From a virus, in IMG/VR virus record IMGVR_UViG_3300009011_000001, positions 184,575-248,574 of that record: a stretch of 64,000 nt of DNA; one strand, written 5' to 3'. The stretch's first letter is position 1. Each line of letters opens with the position of its first letter. The position numbers and the translations under genes are program-made. The notes beneath the pieces were generated by a model. That model ran no database searches and had not been told where the DNA came from. It was given only the letters and a program-made list of their open reading frames with translations. Of the stretch, positions 40,013 through 49,750 are shown one piece after another.

Positions 40013-42316
40013 TTACAGGCCAAGAAAAGCAAGCCTGCGATTATTCGTCAAGGCGTCATAACCACTGAGCTGCGATCCAATAACCAGATCAGACAAGTCT
40101 TTCGGCACCATCGGACTGTAACCACCAATGCCATCCTGAGTCAGCGTCGACAAGTCGACAATGTCATCAGGAATAACACGGAACACCGGCATCGGGTTTT
40201 CAATCGGCTGGAAGGTTTCGACCATGCCGAGATACCTGACATTGACAAAGGCCGGAATTTCAACCATGTGTTCCGACGTCGAGGACGATAGACGGAAGTA
40301 AGGCGTAGAAACCGGGATCTCCATCGTCGTTACGTGATCTTCCTCAATGTTGAGGATGGTCGGCAACGGGTTTTCGATGTCGATGGTTTGCTCTGTCTTG
40401 ATATCTGGTAGAGACAGCTTAGGGAACTTGCCGTCGATGATCTTGATCGGACTGTCGTTAATCTGAGCAATAAACTGCACAGAGTAAGAGGACAATGCTT
40501 CCATGATCCGAATCATCGCCGCGTGAATGTCCCGCATGCGGAGCGTGACACCCAAGTCAGCACCTGTGGCTATCTTGAGGATCTCGTTCGCCATCGCGGT
40601 GAACTCAACCTGCCCCATCGAGCTGATGTCGATGCCAACTTCTTCAAACCACTCGTCGTACGTCTTCGGAGCACCCAGGTCAATGCGAACGTCCTGGTAG
40701 CAGCGATCGATCATTGCGTGCAGCGTACCTTCGGTTTTGTAGTCGCCTTGGTAGTGGCGCATGTCACGCAGAGCCAGCATGTTTTTGTGGATCTCGATGC
40801 AGGTCTCACGGAACGATTCGATACTGACGTAAGAGGTGATCGGAACCTGCTTATCCAAGATGTAATCAATGAAGTAATCAGGAACACGACGCTCCGTGCC
40901 CATGCCGCGCAGTTCTTCAAACGTAGGCAGCGTCAAGCCGGTGTAAGGACGACTGCCCGCAAGTTTCGCAGGAGTCATTCGAACTACACGGTTAGCGCCC
41001 AAGACTGGTAGGTACGGCAGCTTTTGGTTATTGGCTGCGTTGTAGGCATAAAGGAAGAAGATGAAAGCATTTTCCATGGAGAGCTTGTAGACGTCTCCAT
41101 TGGAAGGGTTTGTCACAGCAACAATCGATTTGTACAGACCAAAGTGCGAGAAATAAATCCAGTGGTTCAGCAACACATCGGACAGCGTGAACGGCTCTGC
41201 GTCGGTACGGTCAACGACGTTGGATTCAAGCACTTTGGTTTTGAGGCCAATGAACTTGCTATTGATCGCCCGCTTGGTGTAATCGATAACCACGTCATCG
41301 CGAACGATTGGGTTGTCGCGAGCCTCACCCAATTCCATGTCCAGCATCTGACCTACGTCTTTGGTCGCATCGCCCGCTGCGGCGTCAATGCCGTTGAGCG
41401 TGTAGCGATTGAGTTTGACGTAAGGCGTGAGGTTCTGAACTAGATCCTCGTAATCGTGATCGACACGATAGCCAGACAGGTTGTAGCCACGGTCAGTCAG
41501 GATATGATCCGTGACCAACTCGAGAATCTCCTGACGGCCCAGGTTGCGGTTCAGATACTTGATGTTGCGATACAGCCACAACTTCTGCTTCTGAGTCATG
41601 TAGTCGAATTCTTTACCGACTGCACTAAACGAAAGCAGGTATTGACGAATGTGGTAGCTGTGCGCCTGATCGGTGCGGCAGGCTGCTTTACGGATGTTGA
41701 TGATCCACGGCACGATGCGGGTTTGCAGTACCATGAACAGACCGGGGTAGAAGTACGGTTCAAACAACGTGTAGTCGATGTTGTAGAAGCGAACAAAATA
41801 ACGGAAGATCCGGTCTTGCAATTCGGAGATCAGGCGCTGCTCACCGGCCTCGACCAACGTCTTATCGTAAAATAAGATAGTATGGTCATCAGCCGTAAGG
41901 GCTGACTCTATGTCGATTGGGTTTACAATCCCTTTAATCAGAGCAATCTGATCGGGGTACGCCTTAAGAAGGTCGTTGTAAAACTTTGTGCCATAGACGT
42001 ACTGGCGTTTTGTACCGCGGTGGACCTTGAGGTTCTCCACGGTGAAATCGATCACTTCCTCAGTGTCGAGCGAGATTACCTGCATCCGGGACTGAGTACC
42101 ACCAGACAATGCTTTAATCTGATCGATGTCACGTTGGTGGTACTGACCCGAAAGGTTCAGGTAATACTTCCACGAGTAAGGATCGTCCGGATCGACTTTG
42201 TAACCGAGTGTCTGCAGCAGCGTATTAACGGCTGAAACCTCGTACTCGCTTTTGATAATCAGCGTTGCCGCCAAACTCAAAATGCTTTTGATATAGAGCC
42301 GATAATAGGCGTTCAT
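40013..42316 (-). CDS. Large probable virion protein, 767 aa
   Basis: A large mainly helical protein with many Tyr and Arg residues and no motif I recognise. Its C-terminal 150 residues are beta-rich (for example VTTMEIPVSTPYFRLSSSTS). It is the first gene of the - block and divergent from the portal gene with 33 bases between starts. Size and context suggest a tail or baseplate component. Confidence 0.6.
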   Translation of the reverse strand: MNAYYRLYIKSILSLAATLIIKSEYEVSAVNTLLQTLGYKVDPDDPYSWKYYLNLSGQYHQRDIDQIKALSGGTQSRMQVISLDTEEVIDFTVENLKVHRGTKRQYVYGTKFYNDLLKAYPDQIALIKGIVNPIDIESALTADDHTILFYDKTLVEAGEQRLISELQDRIFRYFVRFYNIDYTLFEPYFYPGLFMVLQTRIVPWIINIRKAACRTDQAHSYHIRQYLLSFSAVGKEFDYMTQKQKLWLYRNIKYLNRNLGRQEILELVTDHILTDRGYNLSGYRVDHDYEDLVQNLTPYVKLNRYTLNGIDAAAGDATKDVGQMLDMELGEARDNPIVRDDVVIDYTKRAINSKFIGLKTKVLESNVVDRTDAEPFTLSDVLLNHWIYFSHFGLYKSIVAVTNPSNGDVYKLSMENAFIFFLYAYNAANNQKLPYLPVLGANRVVRMTPAKLAGSRPYTGLTLPTFEELRGMGTERRVPDYFIDYILDKQVPITSYVSIESFRETCIEIHKNMLALRDMRHYQGDYKTEGTLHAMIDRCYQDVRIDLGAPKTYDEWFEEVGIDISSMGQVEFTAMANEILKIATGADLGVTLRMRDIHAAMIRIMEALSSYSVQFIAQINDSPIKIIDGKFPKLSLPDIKTEQTIDIENPLPTILNIEEDHVTTMEIPVSTPYFRLSSSTSEHMVEIPAFVNVRYLGMVETFQPIENPMPVFRVIPDDIVDLSTLTQDGIGGYSPMVPKDLSDLVIGSQLSGYDALTNNRRLAFLGL

Positions 42317-42349
42317 GGTTTAATACCTGATCTTTTAGGAGAGCAGTTG

Positions 42350-45172
42350 ATGGAAAACGAAAATGGACGTGGATCCTCTCGCGTCGAACGATTCAAAGAC
42401 ATCTCGGAGGCTGACCAACGGGTTGTCGACCGGCTGACTGCTGACCGAATGAATCCTCGCCGGACTGGCGGTCGGGATGTTGATACTGCCGCACTGAACG
42501 CTGTCTTCAGACGGACGCTACGCGAAACCACGGACATTGCAAACATCTTCAAAATCATGCCTGACCTTAACCTCCCTCGGGAGATTTTGATCAGTGCGGT
42601 TGTGGCACCAGGGGATCTTGCAACCACCAGCCTGCTCTTTAAGAACAACTGCGGTAACGACACACCTCTGACCGGGGCCATGGTCGACCTGCTTTACGAT
42701 CACTTCGTAAACGAACAAAAGATTGAGCGTAAAGTCGCCAGCTGGATCGACGACGCTTTGATCATGTCGGGCTCTCACCCAATCATGATTCTGCCTGAAG
42801 CTTCTATCGACCGTCTTGTTCGAGGCGAAGATTCTCAGGCATCGATGGAATCCGTCAACCATTTCGGTGGCGAATGGGAGAACAAGTGGTTCAAACCTAA
42901 GGGCATTTTCGGCCTGCAGGTAACCGGCCAAACCGATAACCACTACATGAGCCTTGAGTCTGCTCGCACCCGGGTAAATACCCAAGAGATGCTGGACTAC
43001 CATACCATCAAGGTTGCGACTCCGCAGAAGACGCAACTCAAGCTACCTATCCGGGTAACTGACAACTTGGTGGCGTTGCGGACTCCAGCCGTCCAGAAGG
43101 TCCGTGCAGCTCGCGCACTGGAAAGTGTGTACGGAACACCGGAACTCGAATCGCGTCGCCGTGCTCGCCGTCAGAAGGAGCACAACGAAGACGTTGCGAA
43201 TGGCCTTAACCCTAAGGACCGTAAACGCAAGAAGACAGATCAGCAGATCGGCGATCAGGCCGTCTTCAATCGTTTCTTCCGTGCTCCACAAAAGGCATCG
43301 AAGAACCGTCTGGAAGTTATCCCGACGTTGAAGCAAGTAGGTGGCAAGACTGTCGGTCACCCGCTGGTCTATCACCTTGCTGCTGAATCGGTAATGCCGG
43401 TCTTCGTTCCAGGTGACCCAACTAACCACTTGGCGTACATCGTTGCGCTGGGCGGTAATGGCTATCCGGTCTCGTTTACTTCGGCACTGGACTTCTACGA
43501 CGACATCCGTAAAGGCACTGTGTCTGGTGCGGATCAGGTAGGTTCGGCTTCTCAAGTAGCTGGCGAACTCCTGAACATGTCGAAGGAGACTGTCGAAGGC
43601 GGTATCGCTAACGCAAGCGATGCAGTGATCGATCGTCTGGCCAGCATGCACGGTGACATGATTGAAAGCGACATCATCTCCCGTTTGAAATCGGGTATGT
43701 TGGGTGGCGACTTCGAGCTGTCCCGTACTGACCACATCGACCGCATGCTGATGGCGCGCACCTGCCGTAACCAGCTGACCACCCTGCTCTACGTTCCTGC
43801 AGAGCTGATGGTTTACTGGGCCTACGACTACAACGAGTACGGCATCGGCCGTTCGATTCTGGAAGACGCCAAGACTCTGGCTGCACAACGTGCTGCCGTG
43901 ATCATGGCTTCCGTTATCGGCATGACCCGTAACGCGATCCCTGGCAAGAACATCAAGCTGACCCTGGATGAAAGCGACCGCGATCCTGTTGCGGCTGCGA
44001 CCTTCATGGCCAGCGAAGCCATGGCGTTGGCGTTCAACCAGTTCCCTCTGGGCATCAGTTCCCCTCAGAGTCTGGCTGAGCAACTGCAGATGTCTGCGTT
44101 CTCTCTGTCGGTAACGGGCAACCCTCGTTATCCAACTGTGGAGACCGAGATCACTGCAGCTGAAAGCTCCTACAAGCCCGTTGACACCGACTTCCTGCAG
44201 CAGCTGCGTGCTGACCTGGTTCGTGTGTTCAGCCTGACACCAGAGATGGTAGACGGCGTTAACCAGGCTGACTTCGCCACCAGCATTGTTCGTCAGTCGG
44301 TGATGTTGCTCAAACGTGTGATGGTACTGCAGGGTGACACCAACCCTCAGATCTCTGACTACGTGCGTATCTTTACTCTGAACTCCGGTCTGCTCATCGA
44401 TTCGCTGATGGACCTGATTGAAGAGAACCACGAGCACATCCCTGAAGAGTTCTCTGACGATCCTGAAGGCTTCCTGGAACGTTTCATGAACCAACTGACG
44501 GTGAGTCTGCCGGAAGTGGTGACTGACTCGATGAGCAAGCAGATCGAGATCTTCAAGGAATACGAAGAGAACCTCGACGAGCTGCTCGCTGCCTACATCA
44601 AGGAAGAGTACTTCGACGGCTACATGGACGAAATTACTCAGGCTGGTCTGGAAAGTGCCAAAGCTGCGTGGAAAGGTCGCGAGCTTCGCCGCTGGATGCG
44701 TGAACGCGGCCTGTTCCGTGAACTGGATATCTTCGGCAGCGATGAAGAAGGTAGTCCACTGTTCAAACTCGGTGAGGAAATGGCCGGCTACTCCAAGTCG
44801 GTTATGGCAGCTCTCAGCGAGTACGCCAAGAAGGCAGCTATCGGCGCAGCCAAACGTAAAGGCGATGTCAAGAAATTGGCAGAGCTTGATGCTAAGGCTA
44901 AAGAAGCTCTGGCAGCTGGCGGTATGGAAACTGAGCAAGAGGAAGGTGAGCTTGGTGCTCCAACCGATCTCAATGATGGGCTCGACAATGATGCAGCGAA
45001 TGACCAAACCGATCCGCTGAACGATGGCGGTGACGATCTGAATCCACCGGAGCTTGATGCGCCGACGGACGATGACGCTGCACCAAAGGATGAGAACTCG
45101 GATAACAAAGACAACGCTGATAAGGACCTCAGTCCCGACACCAGCGATGACCTGAGTCCTCCGACAGTCTAA
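42350..45172 (+). CDS. Probable portal protein
   Basis: A 940-residue protein. The central part has the look of a phage portal: ALTTLLYVPAELMVYWAYDY-like segment after MLMARTCRNQ, YGIGRSILEDAKTLAAQRAA, a long helical stem, and LADLVRVFSLTPEMVDG-like sequence typical of portal clips followed by helices. The last 130 residues are acidic and disordered (Asp, Asn, Pro rich), consistent with a DNA- or scaffold-interacting tail. Portals form the dodecameric channel for DNA entry. I start at the ATG at 42350 rather than the TTG before it. The assignment rests on pattern and length, so moderate confidence. Confidence 0.6.
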   Translation: MENENGRGSSRVERFKDISEADQRVVDRLTADRMNPRRTGGRDVDTAALNAVFRRTLRETTDIANIFKIMPDLNLPREILISAVVAPGDLATTSLLFKNNCGNDTPLTGAMVDLLYDHFVNEQKIERKVASWIDDALIMSGSHPIMILPEASIDRLVRGEDSQASMESVNHFGGEWENKWFKPKGIFGLQVTGQTDNHYMSLESARTRVNTQEMLDYHTIKVATPQKTQLKLPIRVTDNLVALRTPAVQKVRAARALESVYGTPELESRRRARRQKEHNEDVANGLNPKDRKRKKTDQQIGDQAVFNRFFRAPQKASKNRLEVIPTLKQVGGKTVGHPLVYHLAAESVMPVFVPGDPTNHLAYIVALGGNGYPVSFTSALDFYDDIRKGTVSGADQVGSASQVAGELLNMSKETVEGGIANASDAVIDRLASMHGDMIESDIISRLKSGMLGGDFELSRTDHIDRMLMARTCRNQLTTLLYVPAELMVYWAYDYNEYGIGRSILEDAKTLAAQRAAVIMASVIGMTRNAIPGKNIKLTLDESDRDPVAAATFMASEAMALAFNQFPLGISSPQSLAEQLQMSAFSLSVTGNPRYPTVETEITAAESSYKPVDTDFLQQLRADLVRVFSLTPEMVDGVNQADFATSIVRQSVMLLKRVMVLQGDTNPQISDYVRIFTLNSGLLIDSLMDLIEENHEHIPEEFSDDPEGFLERFMNQLTVSLPEVVTDSMSKQIEIFKEYEENLDELLAAYIKEEYFDGYMDEITQAGLESAKAAWKGRELRRWMRERGLFRELDIFGSDEEGSPLFKLGEEMAGYSKSVMAALSEYAKKAAIGAAKRKGDVKKLAELDAKAKEALAAGGMETEQEEGELGAPTDLNDGLDNDAANDQTDPLNDGGDDLNPPELDAPTDDDAAPKDENSDNKDNADKDLSPDTSDDLSPPTV

Positions 45173-45178
45173 GTGTTT

Positions 45179-45202
45179 ACGGATGGGTTTCGGCCCATCC
45201 GT
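45179..45202 (+). terminator. Hairpin terminator after the portal gene
   Basis: ACGGATGGG (45179-45187) pairs with CCCATCCGT (45194-45202), loop TTTCGG, followed by TTATGCTG. Confidence 0.7.
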
Positions 45203-45296
45203 TTATGCTGTTGTATTTACTTACTTTTTGGTTATGTATATCTATGTGCAATCGACTCGTTCGGCTCTGGGTAGGGCTTCTATATTTAAATATAAA
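45203..45296. other. Interval between two terminators
   Basis: About 95 AT-rich bases lie between two terminator hairpins, without a reading frame. It contains the palindrome TATATTTAAATATA (45281-45294). A short transcript or a promoter for the next gene could lie here; nothing more is visible. Confidence 0.35.
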
Positions 45297-45317
45297 GGGC
45301 AGGGGGTAACCCTGCCT
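45297..45317 (+). terminator. Hairpin terminator
   Basis: GGGCAGGG (45297-45304) pairs with CCCTGCCT (45310-45317, one wobble), followed by CTATGCTG. The 3' arm matches the hairpin at 3785-3816. Confidence 0.6.
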
Positions 45318-45422
45318 CTATGCTGTAAAGTAACAAACGACAAAGGTTAGTGATGTAATGTCTAGGAGTAAGTCCTGAAGGCATCTTAGGCGAATTCCAT
45401 CTATCTAATCGGAATAACAACC

Positions 45423-46226
45423 ATGAGCAAAGTAGAACTGAGTCCAGCAGTACGCAGCATGATCAACGCACCATCGGGAACGCTGATCTTCGATAATCCA
45501 TTCGAGAACAGTCATTTTGTAATCAAGTCTGTCGATCAGCACAATCCAATCGAAAGCATTCCAAACTTTGGGCTTATCGTAATTGATAAGAATACCCATC
45601 GATCCTATCACTGCGTGTTTCGTGTATTTGAACGTCGTGTGGATTGGAGAGACATCCATCTCTCAAAAGCAATCATGGCGACCGTAGAAGAATTCAAAGA
45701 GTATCTCCTCAAGCACGGTTATACTTACGAGGAGTACTGCTTCGATCCAAAGCACCACATCTCAACTCTCCAGCGCAGTCATCAACTGGCCGGACTCCTG
45801 CGTTCTTTGACAGGTACTTTGGATTTCAATGTCCGCAGCAAATTCGCCTCACCGAAGAACAACAAGCTTTTTGATCTTTATCTGAGCTATGACAAACTGG
45901 TCCGTGCCTATAAAGCCAGCACCATCGGCACGTTTAGCCACACGCTTGACCCAACCCGTGCTGGCGTCTGCTGCCCTAAAGGCATCGTCACGTATCGTGG
46001 CGAAGACTACGTGTTCTACTTCGATTCTGATTCCCGGGTCGATCTCAGTCAGTATGCCAACGACACCCACATGCGCATGGACATCATGAACAAGTTCGAA
46101 GAGAACTGGGCGTTCAGTCGCGATGTAATCAAGTGGGAGTTCTTCTCGAAAGAGTTCCTCGAGATGAGTCTTGTGGATGCCTACAAGAATCGCTACAAGT
46201 TTCTTCCGAAGGTAGCAGAAGAATAA
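45423..46226 (+). CDS. Hypothetical protein, 267 aa
   Basis: A soluble protein with mixed helix and strand and many aromatic residues, no motif recognised. It is flanked by terminators at 45297 and 46235 and thus expressed alone. The ATG at 45423 has a weak ribosome binding site (GGAATAACAACC). Confidence 0.6.
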   Translation: MSKVELSPAVRSMINAPSGTLIFDNPFENSHFVIKSVDQHNPIESIPNFGLIVIDKNTHRSYHCVFRVFERRVDWRDIHLSKAIMATVEEFKEYLLKHGYTYEEYCFDPKHHISTLQRSHQLAGLLRSLTGTLDFNVRSKFASPKNNKLFDLYLSYDKLVRAYKASTIGTFSHTLDPTRAGVCCPKGIVTYRGEDYVFYFDSDSRVDLSQYANDTHMRMDIMNKFEENWAFSRDVIKWEFFSKEFLEMSLVDAYKNRYKFLPKVAEE

Positions 46227-46234
46227 GCGATACG

Positions 46235-46256
46235 CACACCGGCTACGGCCGGTGTG
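46235..46256 (+). terminator. Hairpin terminator
   Basis: CACACCGGC (46235-46243) pairs with GCCGGTGTG (46248-46256), loop TACG, followed by TTATGCTG. Confidence 0.7.
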
Positions 46257-46280
46257 TTATGCTGTATTGAACAAAAAGAT

Positions 46281-46292
46281 AGTCACACATTG
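46281..46292 (+). promoter_or_regulatory. Shared upstream core
   Basis: AGTCACACATTG is identical to 62606-62617, part of the longer element shared by 19021 and 62595. It lies between a terminator and the gene at 46388, a place where a promoter is expected. Confidence 0.4.
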
Positions 46293-46387
46293 TAGTCTCG
46301 ATGTACACCTGACGAAGGTTATCATCAAACCCTAAAACTACGATCTGACGAGAACACACACTCTAGGATCAGCACAAGGAAAGAACA

Positions 46388-48307
46388 ATGTCTATTGACA
46401 ACAAGTACGCTACAACTGTTATCGATGGTCTGGAAGTTACCATCCATTCCCTCTACAACCTCGTTGGCGGTAAGAAAGATCTCTTCACCTGCATGTTGCC
46501 GATGGAATTCGATTGCCGGACTGCGGAAGGCAAACCTTACGCCGGCGGGTCCATCAAGACCACTGAAATCACCGAGGGGATGGAGAAGTACGCCATCCAA
46601 AGCCGAGTCGAAAGTCCGTATTTCCGCAGGGCTTTGCTTATGTGGATTTCCGGACTGACTCCAGCTTCTGAAAGAAAGCGTCTGATGCCTAACATCCAAG
46701 ACATGGACGCAATCATTTATCAGTTGGCTCACGCTATCCGCACGAACGACGAAGACGATCTTCGCCATGGCCGGCTCTACGGCCAGAACCAGCATATGTT
46801 CGCCAAGCTGGAATTAAATAGCGCCTGGTCGCTGGCGATGTACAACGTTCGACCAGAAACATCCGAGATCCCCAACGACTTCAACATCAGAGAAGAAGAT
46901 GGGCCTTGGGGGACCTGGACGATTCGTACTGGTGGTCTGCGTGACAATATCGAAGGTACGTTCCAGTTGGTTCACAAGCGCGTAGTGACCACGCAAGTGG
47001 CATCTGCCCGAATTCCGTTCGACTACACCGGTCGAATTGCCTATGCCGATCAGATCGAACTCAATCGTTGGTTACGCGACGAGTTCTTCAAACGCTGGGG
47101 TCGTCTGTTGTCGCCTACAGTCATGGAAACTCTGAAGTTCAAATTCGACGAGAATTGCATTGACGTCAGAAAAGCTCCGGTGGCTAAAGCAATAAATGCG
47201 CCTGGGTTCATTAACCCTCGTACCTGCTCGGTGATTGAAGAACTGGCGCCACTCATGTGGATGGTGACGGACGACCTGATTTGCCGCATTGATAAAATTA
47301 CAGACTGCCGAGGCGTTCGGCCAGGACTGTACCACATTGACGCAACAGACGAAGCTGGAAAGAAGGTTCATTTTGGGGTCGGCGGTCCTGACATTGTCGC
47401 CGATAAAGATCTGCAACGTCCGATTTACGAGTTCTCGCAAATCACCATCGATTCGCACCTGGCCAATGTGGGGTTAGAAGCGCACACGCGTCTCGACCGT
47501 CCAGTGCCTAAACATCCTCGGGCTATCCGTCATGTCGAAGAACTCACTCCGGGTACTTTGATCTGGCTGGATTCGCAATCGCACGAGGTTGAGAAGTACG
47601 AAGGTGTCGGTTGCCCAGATGACAATATCTGGCGTGTCCACGCTAGAACTGCCAAGAACATGGCACGTTCTTTCTACACCGGCAACTCCGAAAAGTTTAC
47701 TGCAGAGCAAGCGGCAGACGTTTACTACTACGGTGAAATTGTAGTCGATGGCGATGTAGCTGGAATATTCGTTCAGGACATGCGAGACATCGTGGCTGGT
47801 CGCGAACTACTTCTCGATGGTGAGTGGTGTGTCGTTGATCTTGTCGATCGCGAAAACCTGAATGAAGATGGGCCTGTATTGCGTCAAGTGTTTGTGGTTC
47901 GTCCCGATGGTACCACGCGCCCAATCGTCGTTGGCGATAACGCTCGTGTGCAACACGGTAAATCGAATGGCTACGATCTCAGTAGTCTGATGTACCGCCC
48001 GGCCAAACTTGCCGAAGAGGTTCGTCTCGTTGCTCTTGACAACATTGAACAACTGAAAATTGAGCAAAAGATCTGGATCGACACGGTGCCTTACAAAGTA
48101 GCGCGCTGGACTCGAACCAAGGATAATGCTCCAGGCGCTGGCGACGCCTGGGCGGTAACGCTCAAAGATGTCAGCGGCGACTTCATTGATATCGTTGTTG
48201 GCAATGGCGACCTTAGCGTGTACAAAAACTGCAAGACCTTCACGTTTGGTCAAATCGGGGTCGAATACACTCCGGTGAAGATCAACAAAGAGTTTGGCGA
48301 AGGCTAA
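46388..48307 (+). CDS. Large hypothetical protein, 639 aa
   Basis: I do not recognise this protein. The first half is mixed alpha/beta; the second half looks like repeated small beta barrels (TPGTLIWLDSQSHEVEKYEG, RELLLDGEWCVVDLVDRENL, EQKIWIDTVPYKVARWTRTK), each resembling an SH3-like unit of about 60-80 residues. No enzyme motif seen. It is preceded by the shared AGTCACACATTG element and ends at a two-sided terminator. Confidence 0.6.
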   Translation: MSIDNKYATTVIDGLEVTIHSLYNLVGGKKDLFTCMLPMEFDCRTAEGKPYAGGSIKTTEITEGMEKYAIQSRVESPYFRRALLMWISGLTPASERKRLMPNIQDMDAIIYQLAHAIRTNDEDDLRHGRLYGQNQHMFAKLELNSAWSLAMYNVRPETSEIPNDFNIREEDGPWGTWTIRTGGLRDNIEGTFQLVHKRVVTTQVASARIPFDYTGRIAYADQIELNRWLRDEFFKRWGRLLSPTVMETLKFKFDENCIDVRKAPVAKAINAPGFINPRTCSVIEELAPLMWMVTDDLICRIDKITDCRGVRPGLYHIDATDEAGKKVHFGVGGPDIVADKDLQRPIYEFSQITIDSHLANVGLEAHTRLDRPVPKHPRAIRHVEELTPGTLIWLDSQSHEVEKYEGVGCPDDNIWRVHARTAKNMARSFYTGNSEKFTAEQAADVYYYGEIVVDGDVAGIFVQDMRDIVAGRELLLDGEWCVVDLVDRENLNEDGPVLRQVFVVRPDGTTRPIVVGDNARVQHGKSNGYDLSSLMYRPAKLAEEVRLVALDNIEQLKIEQKIWIDTVPYKVARWTRTKDNAPGAGDAWAVTLKDVSGDFIDIVVGNGDLSVYKNCKTFTFGQIGVEYTPVKINKEFGEG

Positions 48308-48316
48308 CTAAGACAG

Positions 48317-48363
48317 CATACAGCCCGGCATTACGCCGGGCTGTATGTCTGCTTCTTTTTTTT
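48317..48363. terminator. Bidirectional terminator
   Basis: A perfect 13-bp inverted repeat (48317-48329 with 48335-48347), loop ATTAC, followed by eight T residues at 48356-48363. It separates convergent genes ending at 48307 and 48365. Confidence 0.85.
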
Positions 48364-48364
48364 G

Positions 48365-49102
48365 TCAGAAGTTCCTGACGTTGTTACCGATGAAGCCTTC
48401 GACCAGCAGGTTGGTTACGCGGTGGCAGCACTCAACACGCTGAATGGTGCCATCGGCGTTCATGTCCAGACCAGCATTCTGCGAGTAGGAAGTCGGCGAC
48501 TTGTCTTTGGACCACAGAACGAAGTCATCCGGCTTGCCAACGCCCGCAGGCCACAGGATCGACATGTACAGGTCACCCAGGTTGTTCACCTTACCGGCGT
48601 ACGGCGTGAAATACTTCTCGACGTATTCCAGTTGTTCCAGCACAGTCATCCGACCCAGACGTGCACACGCCTCGATACCAGCCTTCTTGCGCTGGTCGCT
48701 GGACATTGCCTGGATCTGTGCGGCCGTGTTGAAGTACACGATGGCGGTAGGCGGGATGAACTGAATCAGACCAGTAGCGCCGATGCTGTTCGTTTGAGCA
48801 GGACTGAAGGAACGACCCGTCTCGAAAGCCATGCAACCCATCACCCACTGAAGAGCCACTGCTGGCCAACGCAGGTTTGCAACCATCTGCTTGACGCGAG
48901 CGATCTCGGCGTCTTTGAACTTGTTGCCCCATGCCAGCTTGGTTACACCAAACGGTTTGGCAGCCTGCATGGACGAATTGAGCAAGCCTTCGAGAGCCAC
49001 TCGGGAACCATTGCCCCAAGCACCATCGATGCCCAGTGAGTAGAAACCCAAGGTCTTGAGCCAAGTCTGGGTTTGCATCACGGTACTTTTCTGATCAGCC
49101 AT
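48365..49102 (-). CDS. Endolysin: peptidoglycan-binding plus transglycosylase domain
   Basis: A 245-residue lytic enzyme. Residues about 10-45 form a small peptidoglycan-binding domain (LKTLGFYSLGIDGAWGNGSR). The catalytic domain follows: WVMGCMAFETGRSFSP gives Glu94, the expected catalytic acid of lysozyme-fold lytic transglycosylases, and NSIGATGLIQFIPPTA is the SLT-type G-x-x-GLxQF motif. The same order is known for the phiKZ endolysin. No signal peptide, so release needs a holin or the enzyme acts in the virion; it lies in the tail fibre block, so a virion-associated lysin is also possible. Confidence 0.8.
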   Translation of the reverse strand: MADQKSTVMQTQTWLKTLGFYSLGIDGAWGNGSRVALEGLLNSSMQAAKPFGVTKLAWGNKFKDAEIARVKQMVANLRWPAVALQWVMGCMAFETGRSFSPAQTNSIGATGLIQFIPPTAIVYFNTAAQIQAMSSDQRKKAGIEACARLGRMTVLEQLEYVEKYFTPYAGKVNNLGDLYMSILWPAGVGKPDDFVLWSKDKSPTSYSQNAGLDMNADGTIQRVECCHRVTNLLVEGFIGNNVRNF

Positions 49103-49111
49103 TTTGCGCCT

Positions 49112-49735
49112 CTATTTCACTTTGAGAATGTTGAGTGCAATACGAACAGGGTCAAACTCGCCAACAGGCAAGGCGTCCTCGTCGATGTGCAGAAGCTCGC
49201 CATCCTTTTTGTAGTCGATGCCCAACAGTGCCGATGTGCGCGTCAAAGGCGCACCTGCAACAGCGTTGAACGTTGCGGTCAGCTCTACATCTTCCAGCCC
49301 GCACCACGACCCCATGGTTTTGACAAACACCTTCGCTTGATCGAACACGTTCTCGATCTCGGACCCTTCCAGCTTTGCGCCGTTCTCGCCGTGGTACCAC
49401 TTGAGGAAACTGTCGGTCGCCCAGTATTCCACCAAGATCGGTTCAAGGGCAGGGCCGCGCACCAGACGGTCAAACCACTCAGTGCCATCGGGAGCTTTCA
49501 AAAGCGTCCCTGAAGCGTATTCCTGAGCCGTTGTCGGCATTTGGCTGTACTGCATGACCTGATACTCCAAAACGCCCACAGCGGCGTTTGGGCCCCGTGA
49601 AACGTAACGAGCGGCGTGAATCCGCGCAGGTTTTGGAGCGTCTGGATAATGGATCAGAAACAAGCCACGATCCAGACCTTGATAAGGGTTGCTGGTTTGT
49701 ACGTTGACTGGCAACTCGGGTACAGGCTGAGACAT
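49112..49735 (-). CDS. Probable tail or baseplate protein, 207 aa
   Basis: A soluble protein with beta-rich character, beginning MSQPVPELPVNVQTSNPYQG and ending DPVRIALNILKVK. No family recognised. It lies between the endolysin and the fibre genes in one - strand unit with short gaps, so a tail role is inferred from context. Confidence 0.55.
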   Translation of the reverse strand: MSQPVPELPVNVQTSNPYQGLDRGLFLIHYPDAPKPARIHAARYVSRGPNAAVGVLEYQVMQYSQMPTTAQEYASGTLLKAPDGTEWFDRLVRGPALEPILVEYWATDSFLKWYHGENGAKLEGSEIENVFDQAKVFVKTMGSWCGLEDVELTATFNAVAGAPLTRTSALLGIDYKKDGELLHIDEDALPVGEFDPVRIALNILKVK

Positions 49736-49750
49736 GAAAGACTCCAGAGA

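Noticed and set aside
43043-45007. A 654-codon open frame antisense to the portal gene
   Set aside because: Same cause: regular codon use on the + strand leaves the opposite frame open; the portal frame has a start site, motif structure and proper end.
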